A stretch of 64,000 bases of DNA from CAISCU01 sp943361925. GTDB lineage: Bacteria; Bacteroidota; Bacteroidia; UKL13-3. Below are positions 35,644-43,307 of this stretch, one piece after another (within the stretch, counting starts at the first letter, position 1; each line of letters begins with the position of its first letter). The notes under the pieces were generated by a model. That model saw nothing but the letters and a program-made list of their open reading frames with translations, was not told the DNA's origin and ran no database searches. Where the stretch lies: positions 124,001 through 188,000 of the forward strand of contig CALRIT020000003.1 in the NCBI GenBank assembly GCA_943361925.1, written 5' to 3'. A program made the translations under genes and the position numbers.

Positions 35644-36558
35644 TCATAACATCCATTTTGAAGCAAATTCATTGGCTTGCTCTTCTTTTTGTAAATCGGC
35701 TTCTGAGTAATCAATTTCTTCCAGGAAAATATCTTTTTTACCATGTAAGAGTATATGGCCTGCTTCATGAAAGAAGGTAAACCAGAAACGTTTGTTTTGT
35801 TTTTGATTTTCAGTTAATTGTATCAATGGATTATTGTCTATCCATCGAGTTGCTCCGCTGAGTGGCGCTTTTTTGATGCAGGGTGTATACACCACTTTTA
35901 CACCCGCTGTCAGACAGATTTCTTGCAATTGTTCAAAGAAATTATTGGGTTTCGAAATCATGAGATTTTTGATTTCTACCAATGCTAATTTGAATTGGGT
36001 TTCTGAATAATCTTTGCATTGAATTTCCTTGGCTTGAATTTCTCCTTGTCTTATCCAAGCAGAAATGGCATAAGGTTCTTTGGTATGTGCCAATGAAATA
36101 CGGAATGCAACTTTTAATTGCTGATTGAAAAAATAATCCTTCCAAGCATTGGGAGAGCTCAGTCCAAAAAAATGAAACATTTCTTCTGCTTTTTCTTCGG
36201 GTTTAGTTTTTGCATTGATCCAAGCACATTTTACCATTTCAGCAAAGGGGAATTGTTTTGCCCAATCTAATGCATCTTTAAGTGCCAGGGCTCGTTTTTC
36301 ACGGGCTTTATATTCGTCGAAGCGGTACTGACTTTTCATCCAAAATCTTGCCGGAATTTTTAATACACTTTCAAAAAGAATGGCCATTTCGGGGGTAATA
36401 GAACTATCGCCTTTAAGAATGGCAATGATTGTTTTTTCTGGTTTTCCTGTGCGAACAGCAAACTCTTTGGGTCCCATTTTCAACTCCTCCAGTTTCTCAG
36501 CCAGCGTTTCACCCGGATGAAAAGCAATGTCTGTATAAAATTCGTTTACAGTTGTCAT
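35644..36558 (-). CDS. higA: HigA-like antitoxin with HTH and ImmA/IrrE-type metallopeptidase domain, probably C-terminally shortened
   Basis: The protein has 304 residues. The N-terminal HTH_XRE/HigA domain (about 10-75) starts IAFHPGETLAEKLEELKM with the GKPEKTI recognition region. The C-terminal ImmA/IrrE-like zinc peptidase motif is FHEAGHILLHG (~265-275). It ends abruptly at KWML soon after ANEFAS, where relatives continue for some 50-70 residues, so the tail seems lost. It would neutralise HigB and repress its own promoter. The order is toxin first, antitoxin second, with an 11-base gap, as in higBA. Confidence 0.8.
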   Translation of the reverse strand: MTTVNEFYTDIAFHPGETLAEKLEELKMGPKEFAVRTGKPEKTIIAILKGDSSITPEMAILFESVLKIPARFWMKSQYRFDEYKAREKRALALKDALDWAKQFPFAEMVKCAWINAKTKPEEKAEEMFHFFGLSSPNAWKDYFFNQQLKVAFRISLAHTKEPYAISAWIRQGEIQAKEIQCKDYSETQFKLALVEIKNLMISKPNNFFEQLQEICLTAGVKVVYTPCIKKAPLSGATRWIDNNPLIQLTENQKQNKRFWFTFFHEAGHILLHGKKDIFLEEIDYSEADLQKEEQANEFASKWML

Positions 36559-36569
36559 ACTTGCTGTTT

Positions 36570-36902
36570 TTAATGGTAATCTACTATTTCAATTATTTCT
36601 ACTGCGATAATTTCTAGCCAAATAAATTGACCATGTTCATTTGTTGGTATCGGTTTTAATTGTGGCATAAAAATGAGCCGATAAGGATGGTCGAGATCAC
36701 AAGCCCACTGCCCTTTGCGCGTATCTTTAAGCTCATGATAACGACCGGGTAGATGTCTTACATCTTCAAGTGTATCGGCTTCGCGTATATCAGTTAATCT
36801 TTTTAGAAAGAGATTGGCTCTTCTTTCGCCCATTTCCTGTCTACACCTTTTAGGGTCATTGGCTAGTTTCCCTAATTTTTTATGTCCAAATTTTATGTCC
36901 AC
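36570..36902 (-). CDS. higB: HigB-like toxin (RelE superfamily killer protein)
   Basis: The protein has 110 residues, full family length. It begins DIKFGHKKLGKLANDPKRC, then LPGRYHELKDTRKGQWACDL and YRLIFMP, a typical HigB/plasmid-maintenance killer fold that cleaves mRNA on the ribosome. The GTG start lies only two bases after an exact -7 box, which implies a leaderless or near-leaderless message; the next methionine (residue 24) would delete conserved sequence. A palindrome just upstream probably binds HigA. Confidence 0.88.
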   Translation of the reverse strand: MDIKFGHKKLGKLANDPKRCRQEMGERRANLFLKRLTDIREADTLEDVRHLPGRYHELKDTRKGQWACDLDHPYRLIFMPQLKPIPTNEHGQFIWLEIIAVEIIEIVDYH

Positions 36903-36904
36903 AG

Positions 36905-36912
36905 CAAAAATA
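36905..36912 (-). promoter_or_regulatory. -7 box of the higBA promoter (TATTTTTG)
   Basis: An exact TAnnTTTG match on the minus strand, ending two bases before the higB GTG. The expected -33 zone (about 36932-36936) coincides with the palindrome at 36930-36944. Confidence 0.6.
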
Positions 36913-36929
36913 TTGTAATTATTTTTAAT

Positions 36930-36944
36930 TTACACTAAGTGTAA
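36930..36944. promoter_or_regulatory. Palindromic operator candidate for HigA
   Basis: TTACACT-A-AGTGTAA is a perfect 7-bp-arm palindrome overlapping the -33 region of the higBA promoter. HigA-type antitoxins repress by binding such palindromes, so autoregulation at this site is the simplest reading. Confidence 0.55.
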
Positions 36945-37500
36945 GTTTTATTTGTTAAAAAATCTGATTAAGCAAAAACACAATTGATTTTTAGAAATCA
37001 TATCATCTTCAAACCCCATTTTTTATTGTTTGAAATTAGGGAGATTAATATTTGATTGGTAAGCGAATGATTCTTACTTGATGTTGATGTGAGTGCAATC
37101 AATACAATAAAAAAGGCCTTTAAATCCTTCATCAGAGCGGAGTTCCGTTGAATAGAGTAGAAGAGATTCAAGAACAATTAGCTCCAATTATTTAATAAAA
37201 TAGTTTTGGCTACTGGCTTAATCATTGCAAAAACCTCCAAATATGGAGGAGGTTTAAGGAATACCCTAAAAAATTTCACCAAGAAAATTCAGAATTACGA
37301 AAAGTAGATTGCTTCATAAAAAAGCAGCAGCCAAAGACAGCCAATAGAAGCCCTTATTTAAACAAAAACAGGAAATGGGGCACAAATATAACAGCCTCGA
37401 AAAAACCGAAGCCTTAGTGGGGAAAAACACCCAAGAAAATTTTGTAAATACTTAGCCTGGCAGATTGTTCTCCTGGCTTTTTGTGTAGATTCGCTTTGTT
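36945..37500. other. Gene-free region between higBA and the gmhA-like gene
   Basis: No supported gene in about 555 bases. A hairpin ACCTCC-aaatat-GGAGGAGGT lies at about 37229-37250. The minus strand at about 37090-37170 has a short frame ending FYCIDCTHINIK that could be a transposase remnant, but it is too short to support. At 37455-37478 an imperfect stem (AGCCTGG / CCTGGCT) followed by T5 may be the gmhA-side terminator. Confidence 0.4.
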
Positions 37501-38070
37501 TTAAAACAAATTCCTCTCAATAAAATCAATCAAAGAGTGGATGACTTTGATATGGATTTCCTGAGCTCTGTCGGCGTAATTGCTGTGTGGGGCACGGATT
37601 TCAACATCGCATAATCCTGCCATTTTACCACCGTCTTTGCCTGTTAATCCTATGATTTTGATGCCTTTTTTACGCGCTACTTCCATAGCGTTTAATACGT
37701 TTTTGCTATTGCCACTGGTTGATATGCCCAATAAAACATCGCCTTCACGACCTACTGCTTCCAAGTATCTGCTAAATACAAAATCGTAACCATAATCATT
37801 TCCAACACAAGCCATATGACTCACATCACTCATAGAGATGGCGCCAATTGCGGGTCTGTCGTTGCGGTATTTGCCAGTTAGTTCTTCTGCAAAATGCATG
37901 GCATCACACATACTTCCACCATTACCGCAGCTTAAAATTTTACCACCGTTTTTAATCGACTCTACCATTATTTTTCCGGCTGCTTCAATGTTTTCAAAAT
38001 TCTTTTCATCAGCCAAAAAGCGACTTAATACATCATGCGCCTCTGTGAAATGTTCTTTAATATGGTTCAT
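37501..38070 (-). CDS. gmhA: SIS-domain sugar isomerase, phosphoheptose isomerase-like (GmhA)
   Basis: The start at 38070 gives 189 residues beginning MNHIKEHF; the upstream TTG/ATG extension to 38136 is not conserved. The SIS fold is shown by ILSCGNGGSMCDAMHFAEEL (~residue 40) and DVLLGISTSGNSKNV (~110). H and E residues in NYADRAQEIHIKVIHSLID correspond to the GmhA active site. GmhA converts sedoheptulose 7-phosphate to glycero-manno-heptose 7-phosphate for the LPS core. The length and the RNDRPAIGAISM segment fit GmhA well. No other heptose genes are nearby. Confidence 0.85.
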   Translation of the reverse strand: MNHIKEHFTEAHDVLSRFLADEKNFENIEAAGKIMVESIKNGGKILSCGNGGSMCDAMHFAEELTGKYRNDRPAIGAISMSDVSHMACVGNDYGYDFVFSRYLEAVGREGDVLLGISTSGNSKNVLNAMEVARKKGIKIIGLTGKDGGKMAGLCDVEIRAPHSNYADRAQEIHIKVIHSLIDFIERNLF

Positions 38071-38417
38071 TTTAATATGTTTTTTTGTATAAATATAATC
38101 TCTAATCTTAATTAGCTTTGTCGTGATAAACTGCAAACGTTGGCCATTGGCTTTTAGCTTTTGGCTTACAATTCGTTGTAATTAAAAAGATTGGTTTTCA
38201 AAACAAGGTTAATTAGAAAGCTTATTTTAAAATACAATCTCCCTATCAACGTATCTTTCTTCGCCAATGGCCAAAAGCTAACGGCCAAAAGCCTTCCCAC
38301 TCTAATCTCTCAATAGCACTAAGCAATTTCTCCCTACTCCAATCCCCCAATCCCCCAAGCCAACAGCTAATAGCTAATAGCCAAAAGCCTTCCCTCTCCA
38401 ATTTCCCATCAGAAAAA
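38071..38417. repeat. Heptamer-type repeat arrays between gmhA and the DsbD-like gene
   Basis: The arrays are TTGGCCATTGGCTTTTAGCT (about 38139-38166), GCCAATGGCCAAAAGCTAAC then GGCCAAAAGCC (38262-38292), and GCCAACAGCTAATAGCTAAT then AGCCAAAAGCC (38359-38389). They use the same degenerate AGCCAAA/TAGCTAA units as at 16.9-17.5 kb and 60.5-60.9 kb, in both orientations. No gene is present. Confidence 0.7.
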
Positions 38418-40529
38418 CTAATGCTTGATCCTGTTATAAGTCTCCTTGCCTTTCTTCAAAAACTCAATAAACTCCGGAACGCTTTCATTAAACGCTCTTG
38501 GATATGCCAGCATGTTTTCATTGTGATCAATCAATACATACAAAGGTTGTGCATTGGCATTGAATTTACGGATTTGTAAATCCAAATTTTGTTTGCCAAT
38601 TTCTTTTTTCTCTTTGTTGTCATAAGGAGAAACATACCATTCGTTTTCAGCTAATTTCTCTTTTTCATCAGCATACAAAGCAACTACTACGTAATCTTCA
38701 TTTAAGATTTTAAGCACTTCCGGATTGCTCCAAACATTGGCTTCCATTTTACGACAGTTTACACAACCATGTCCGGTGAAGTCAATGAATACAGGCTTGT
38801 TCACCAATTTACTGTAGGTTAAGGCCTGACAATAATCGAAGAAGCCGTTTAAGTTATGTGGCAAGTGAAACAATTTGCTATGTTTCACTTCTGCTGTTAA
38901 TTTGGCTTTTTCTGTTTTAGGTGTATACAAGTCGAATGCCAATGTATGTTGAGGTGGTAGGTAACCTGAAATAGGACTTAAAGGAGCACCAAACAATCCG
39001 GGGAACAAGTATACGGCAAACGAGAATGATGCAATGGCTAAGAAGATTCTTGGTACGTTTACATGTGTTACCGGACTATCATGCGAGGTGATGAATTTTC
39101 CCATTAAATATAAACCGGTGAACACTGCAATCACAATCCAAATGGCGATATATACATCGCGGTTTAATAATCCCCAATGGTAAACAGTATCGGCAACAGA
39201 TAAGAATTTTAAAGCCAATGCTAACTCAATGAATCCCAAAACTACTTTTACCGAATTCAACCATCCGCCTGATTTAGGCAATGAACTCAACCATTGCGGG
39301 AAAATAGCGAACAAGGTAAACGGAATAGCGAAGGCTAGTGAGAAAGCAAACATTCCTGCAATCGGTCTTAAATAAGTACCGCCAAATGCCTGAATTAAAA
39401 TATTTCCAACCAATGGTCCGGTGCAAGAGAACGAAACTAAAACCATGGTAAATGCCATGAAGAAAATTCCACCATAAGACGACATATTCGATTTGGAGTC
39501 GATGGAATTCACGAATTTATGTGGCAATGTAATTTCGAACATTCCTAGGAAGGATGCACCGAATACAATGAATATGAGGAAGAACAAGATGTTCGGAACC
39601 CAGTGTGTACTTAACCAATTGGCGAAATCAGGTCCCATGAATACTGCAACCAATGTTCCAACAATGGTATAAATAGCAATGATGAAAAATCCGAACATTA
39701 ATGCTTTAAAACGACCATTGTCCTGATTTTTGGTGAAGAAAGTAACAGTCATTGGAATCATTGGAAATACACATGGTGTCATGATTGCACCTAAACCAAA
39801 AAGGAAGGCGTAAATCATAAAGCCCCAAAGCGATTCTCCACTTCCATCAATATCTCCTTTTTCACCATTTTCTTTGATGTATTGGTCGCTAGGAACCTTC
39901 ATGTTTTTGTAATCACAAGGGTCGGAATCAGCAAGGGTTTGAGTGGGAGTGTGGGAGGTGTCTGCAGTTGTAGTATCAGGTGAAGAGGTTTCAACAGGTT
40001 TTGCGGGTGTTGGTTCAACCGGTTCAGGTGTTTTAGATTCTTCGATGGCTTTTCCGCCGCTAACATTTACGGCGAATTTTAATTCATCATTGAACAAAAC
40101 ACATTGACCAGTAATTTGAGAACATTCCTGAAACTCAAGCTCTGCAACAATTTTTGGATTGGCTTTTAAGATTTTTACTTTTTGATGAAATTCGGCTTTT
40201 CCAACAAAAGTTGAAACTTCACCTTCAAAAACATCATCATATTTTTTGTGGCTTCCAACCGGTTTGGTTTTTCCAACCAGCTCGTAACTTGCATCCTTTT
40301 TAAAATCAATAAAAGCTACTACAGGACCAACTTTATCGCTAAAATCGTTGGAATACATGTACCAGTCTTTTTCGATTTTACTGGTAAAAATCAAATCAAC
40401 AACTTCCCCAATTTTAGCATTTTTAGGGTTTGTACTGATATCCCAGGTTGGTTTCTGCTTCATTTGAGCGAATCCCAAAAGGTTTAGTCCGATTAAAAAC
40501 AGAGAGAAAAGCAGTCTGTGTAAATTCAT
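38418..40529 (-). CDS. DsbD-like thiol:disulfide interchange protein
   Basis: The start at 40529 gives 703 residues with a signal peptide ending LLGFAQ; a longer frame to 40556 adds nine residues. An N-terminal immunoglobulin-like domain (DsbD alpha/DUF255-type position, ~25-150) with CSQITGQC is followed by a Pro/Thr-rich linker. An eight-helix DsbD membrane core starts GLGAIMTPCVFPMIPMTV (with catalytic C) and has SCTGPLVGNIL. The C-terminal thioredoxin domain has GCVNCRK. It moves electrons from cytoplasmic thioredoxin to periplasmic substrates such as DsbC-like proteins or cytochrome c maturation factors. All three redox cysteine pairs are present. Confidence 0.9.
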   Translation of the reverse strand: MNLHRLLFSLFLIGLNLLGFAQMKQKPTWDISTNPKNAKIGEVVDLIFTSKIEKDWYMYSNDFSDKVGPVVAFIDFKKDASYELVGKTKPVGSHKKYDDVFEGEVSTFVGKAEFHQKVKILKANPKIVAELEFQECSQITGQCVLFNDELKFAVNVSGGKAIEESKTPEPVEPTPAKPVETSSPDTTTADTSHTPTQTLADSDPCDYKNMKVPSDQYIKENGEKGDIDGSGESLWGFMIYAFLFGLGAIMTPCVFPMIPMTVTFFTKNQDNGRFKALMFGFFIIAIYTIVGTLVAVFMGPDFANWLSTHWVPNILFFLIFIVFGASFLGMFEITLPHKFVNSIDSKSNMSSYGGIFFMAFTMVLVSFSCTGPLVGNILIQAFGGTYLRPIAGMFAFSLAFAIPFTLFAIFPQWLSSLPKSGGWLNSVKVVLGFIELALALKFLSVADTVYHWGLLNRDVYIAIWIVIAVFTGLYLMGKFITSHDSPVTHVNVPRIFLAIASFSFAVYLFPGLFGAPLSPISGYLPPQHTLAFDLYTPKTEKAKLTAEVKHSKLFHLPHNLNGFFDYCQALTYSKLVNKPVFIDFTGHGCVNCRKMEANVWSNPEVLKILNEDYVVVALYADEKEKLAENEWYVSPYDNKEKKEIGKQNLDLQIRKFNANAQPLYVLIDHNENMLAYPRAFNESVPEFIEFLKKGKETYNRIKH

Positions 40530-40553
40530 TTTATTGATGTGATTAAAACTTGA

Positions 40554-40582
40554 CAAAAATATACTTTAAATGCAAATGGCAA
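40554..40582 (-). promoter_or_regulatory. Promoter of the DsbD-like gene
   Basis: Minus strand TTG (40582-40580), an 18-base spacer and TATTTTTG (40561-40554): an exact -7 box with a spacer one base below the usual 19-21. The leader to ATG 40529 is about 20 bases. Confidence 0.5.
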
Positions 40583-40757
40583 TGAAACAACAAATGAAGC
40601 GCATGCCAATCTTAATAATTTTCAAATTTACGTAAAGGGAAATGAAAGGTTTTGGAATAAATGTTACATGCTTACTTTTATATACAAATCGTGCTTTTGT
40701 TGGAAAAGCCTTGCATAAACAAGCTATTTGAAAGATAAAAGCTAAAAACTTCGGCCT

Positions 40758-40765
40758 TATTTTTG
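40758..40765 (+). promoter_or_regulatory. -7 box (TATTTTTG) before the glucosaminidase gene
   Basis: An exact TAnnTTTG box 12 bases before ATG 40778. It rules out the TTG at 40763 as start, since that lies within the box. No clear -33 TTG at the expected distance. Confidence 0.5.
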
Positions 40766-40777
40766 TTTCTTAGAATT

Positions 40778-42445
40778 ATGATGAGAAAACTATACCTACT
40801 TCTGTTTTGTGTTTTTGGCTTAAATGCCTTTGCACAAGAAGCAAATCCGCAGCCACCGCTAAAAATGACGGTTGATCAATACATTGAAAAATATTCGAGT
40901 TTAGCAGTTGATGAGATGTACAGAAGTAAAATTCCTGCAAGTATTACACTTGCCCAGGGAATTTTAGAAAGTGGAAACGGAAACAGTCGCCTGGCAACCG
41001 AAGCCAATAATCACTTTGGAATTAAATGTAAAGCTTCGTGGACAGGTAAAACCATGTACGAAGATGATGATGCTCCGCAAGAGTGTTTTAGAAAATATGA
41101 TGCAGCTATTGATAGTTACAGAGATCATTCAGATTTTCTAATGAAAAATTCGCGTTATGCTTTTCTATTTGATTTAGAACAAACTGATTACAAAGCCTGG
41201 GCACATGGATTAAAGAAAGCGGGTTATGCAACAAATCCTCAATACGCTGAATTACTGATTACTTTTATTGAAAGACACAAACTTCACAAATACGATGGAG
41301 TAAAATTAAGTGAAGAAGAAGACCGCGAAAACAAAGAAGAAAAGGCTGAAACGATTAAGTCTTATGGAAAAGAAGTTGTTGTAAACGGAGTTCCGGGAAT
41401 TGTAGCAAAAGCAGGTGATAGTTATGCGCAGATTGCCTTGGATTACGATATGAAGGTTTATCAGCTTTACAGAAATAATGATTTACCTAAAGATGCAATT
41501 TGTAAAGAAGGTGATACGGTTTATTTAAAATCGAAAAAGAACAAATCAGATATTCCAACTCATATTGTTGCAGAGAATGAAACCATGTACAAGATTTCTC
41601 AGAGATATGCTGTGAAACTTGAAAAACTTTTAGATAGAAATGAACTGATTGAAGGACAGGAACCTGCTGTTGGTGAAACAATTTATCTTAGAGAATCAAG
41701 AGACAAAGCACCTAAATTAAGAGATACTGTTCAAATAGTAAATCCTGTAGTTCCTACAAAACCGATTGAAGAGATTAAAGTAAAAGAACCTGAAGTTATT
41801 ACAGAAAAAGCACCTGAAGTAGCTAAAGTTGATACCCAGTTCAACGAAAAGGTTTACGAAGACCCAATAAAAAATTTAGAAACACAAAAACCGGTTGAGG
41901 TAGAAGCTTCTAAACCCGACCCAATGCATGATTTTAGAGAAAACCTGAGTTTTTTCCATACTGTTCAAAAAGGAGAAACACTTTATGGAATCGGTAAAAA
42001 ATACGGAGTTAGGGTAGATGCCATTAAGTTTTTGAATGTTTTATCGGGAGATAGTATCGAGGTTGGACAAAAATTAATCATCAACCCAGCAATAAAATCA
42101 GCCGATACCAAAGACCCACAAACAGTTCCGGGCTTGCATATTGTTCGTCAGGGTGAAACTTTGTTCAGTATTTCGAAAATGTACAATTTAAAACCAGCTG
42201 ATATTAAGGCAACTAATAATTTGGTTTCCGACCAGATTAGCATCGGGCAGAGTTTAACAATTGTACCTGCAATTGCAGAGAAAGAAAGACCTAAAAACGC
42301 TGAAAGTCTTACTCATGTAGTGGAAGAAGGCGAAACTATTTTTCTTTTGGCAAGAAAATATGGTGTCACAGAAACCAGTATCAAGGAGCTAAATAAGAAT
42401 TTGGATGGAAACCTTAAAAAAGGTCAAAAAATAAGAATTAGGTAA
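40778..42445 (+). CDS. LysM-repeat N-acetylglucosaminidase (GH73-type)
   Basis: From ATG 40778 the protein has 555 residues; a second ATG follows at once (40781). A signal peptide ends FGLNAFAQ. The glucosaminidase domain (~25-170) shows PASITLAQGILESGNGNS with the catalytic glutamate, NNHFGIKC and a YRDHSDFL segment. Five LysM modules follow: one degenerate near 200, one near 265, and three clear ones near 390, 450 and 510 (HTVQKGETLYGIGKKYGV, HIVRQGETLFSISKMYNL, HVVEEGETIFLLARKYGV), with an acidic, Pro/Glu-rich linker. It hydrolyses peptidoglycan during growth or daughter-cell separation. The exact cleaved bond is inferred from the family. Confidence 0.92.
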   Translation: MMRKLYLLLFCVFGLNAFAQEANPQPPLKMTVDQYIEKYSSLAVDEMYRSKIPASITLAQGILESGNGNSRLATEANNHFGIKCKASWTGKTMYEDDDAPQECFRKYDAAIDSYRDHSDFLMKNSRYAFLFDLEQTDYKAWAHGLKKAGYATNPQYAELLITFIERHKLHKYDGVKLSEEEDRENKEEKAETIKSYGKEVVVNGVPGIVAKAGDSYAQIALDYDMKVYQLYRNNDLPKDAICKEGDTVYLKSKKNKSDIPTHIVAENETMYKISQRYAVKLEKLLDRNELIEGQEPAVGETIYLRESRDKAPKLRDTVQIVNPVVPTKPIEEIKVKEPEVITEKAPEVAKVDTQFNEKVYEDPIKNLETQKPVEVEASKPDPMHDFRENLSFFHTVQKGETLYGIGKKYGVRVDAIKFLNVLSGDSIEVGQKLIINPAIKSADTKDPQTVPGLHIVRQGETLFSISKMYNLKPADIKATNNLVSDQISIGQSLTIVPAIAEKERPKNAESLTHVVEEGETIFLLARKYGVTETSIKELNKNLDGNLKKGQKIRIR

Positions 42446-42565
42446 AAGCAACCATTTAGCTCTTTTTTTCATCAAATATTTTATTAAACTTGTAGTGCTG
42501 TAAAAAGTCAAATTGTGGATAAGCTGTTAGTTTGACATTTTACTTAGATTTTAAAAGGAATGATT

Positions 42566-43249
42566 ATGAAGAAAATATTTTTACTAAGTGTACTTTTTTC
42601 ACTGGCGATGGTATCACAAGCCCAGGTTAAATTTGGATTTGTAGCGCCAGGTTACGACAATTACACCAATTCTGACCCGGATGCAGCTTTTGAATTAATT
42701 GTATATGTGCCAGGTAACGACACATTGGATTTTGAAGTTGGTGCTTCAGTTTCAGATATTAGTGGCAGCGCTGTAAATGGTGTTCATTATAATTTTACGC
42801 CAATCGTTCATAAATTTTTGCCAGGAACAAATGTTTATGATGGTTCAAGCAGGAAGAAATACAAAATCAACTTGACACCTGATGCTAATTTTTGGGGAAC
42901 ACGTGAATTTAAAATCGTACTAACTAACTTTATCGGTGTTACATTAACTGATGTAATCCGTGAGCAAACAGAATTAAGATGTATCATTGATTATGATGGA
43001 TCTTCAATCGGTTTACCAAAACTAACTGTTGAACAATACACATTATATCCTGTACCTGCCACCGATAAATTATTTATTGATGGAGTTGAAAGTAAAGAAT
43101 ACAAAATTTACGATTTAAGTGGAAGAGTTATTTTAGAAGGAACAACCATCGAAAATACAATTGATGTAAGTTCATTATCTACTGGTGTATATGTAATTAA
43201 ATCGATTACAGACCAAGGATTGCTTACACAGAAATTCACAAAACAATAA
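42566..43249 (+). CDS. Secreted T9SS type A sorting-domain protein
   Basis: The chosen ATG (42566) follows an AAAGGA sequence by seven bases; an in-frame ATG at 42560 is also possible. The protein has 227 residues: signal peptide ending MVSQAQ, a Calx-beta-like sandwich (~22-145; SDPDAAFELIVYVPG, VNGVHYNFTP), and a C-terminal type A sorting domain starting YTLYPVPATDKLFIDG and including YKIYDLSGRVILEG and LSTGVYVIKS. The tail directs T9SS export and surface anchoring. The ligand is unknown. Confidence 0.85.
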   Translation: MKKIFLLSVLFSLAMVSQAQVKFGFVAPGYDNYTNSDPDAAFELIVYVPGNDTLDFEVGASVSDISGSAVNGVHYNFTPIVHKFLPGTNVYDGSSRKKYKINLTPDANFWGTREFKIVLTNFIGVTLTDVIREQTELRCIIDYDGSSIGLPKLTVEQYTLYPVPATDKLFIDGVESKEYKIYDLSGRVILEGTTIENTIDVSSLSTGVYVIKSITDQGLLTQKFTKQ

Positions 43250-43269
43250 ATTTTACAAAGAATTTTTAG

Positions 43270-43300
43270 AAAGCAGTCCAAATTTGGGCTGCTTTTTTTA
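43270..43300 (+). terminator. Rho-independent terminator after the T9SS type A gene
   Basis: AGCAGTCC-AAATTT-GGGCTGCT forms a near-perfect stem (one mismatch), followed by T7. It ends a few bases before the ATG of the next gene at 43308, arguing that the next gene has its own promoter or that read-through occurs. Confidence 0.85.
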
Positions 43301-43307
43301 TATCATT

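Noticed and set aside
37090..37170. Minus-strand frame ending FYCIDCTHINIK, resembling a DDE transposase motif
   Set aside because: Only about 25 codons look protein-like, with no repeats or insertion-sequence ends around them; too little evidence.
42514..42522. Exact DnaA box TTATCCACA (minus strand) upstream of the T9SS type A gene
   Set aside because: Single occurrence; a 9-mer of this composition is expected about once in 64 kb by chance. There is no cluster or AT-rich repeat region around it.
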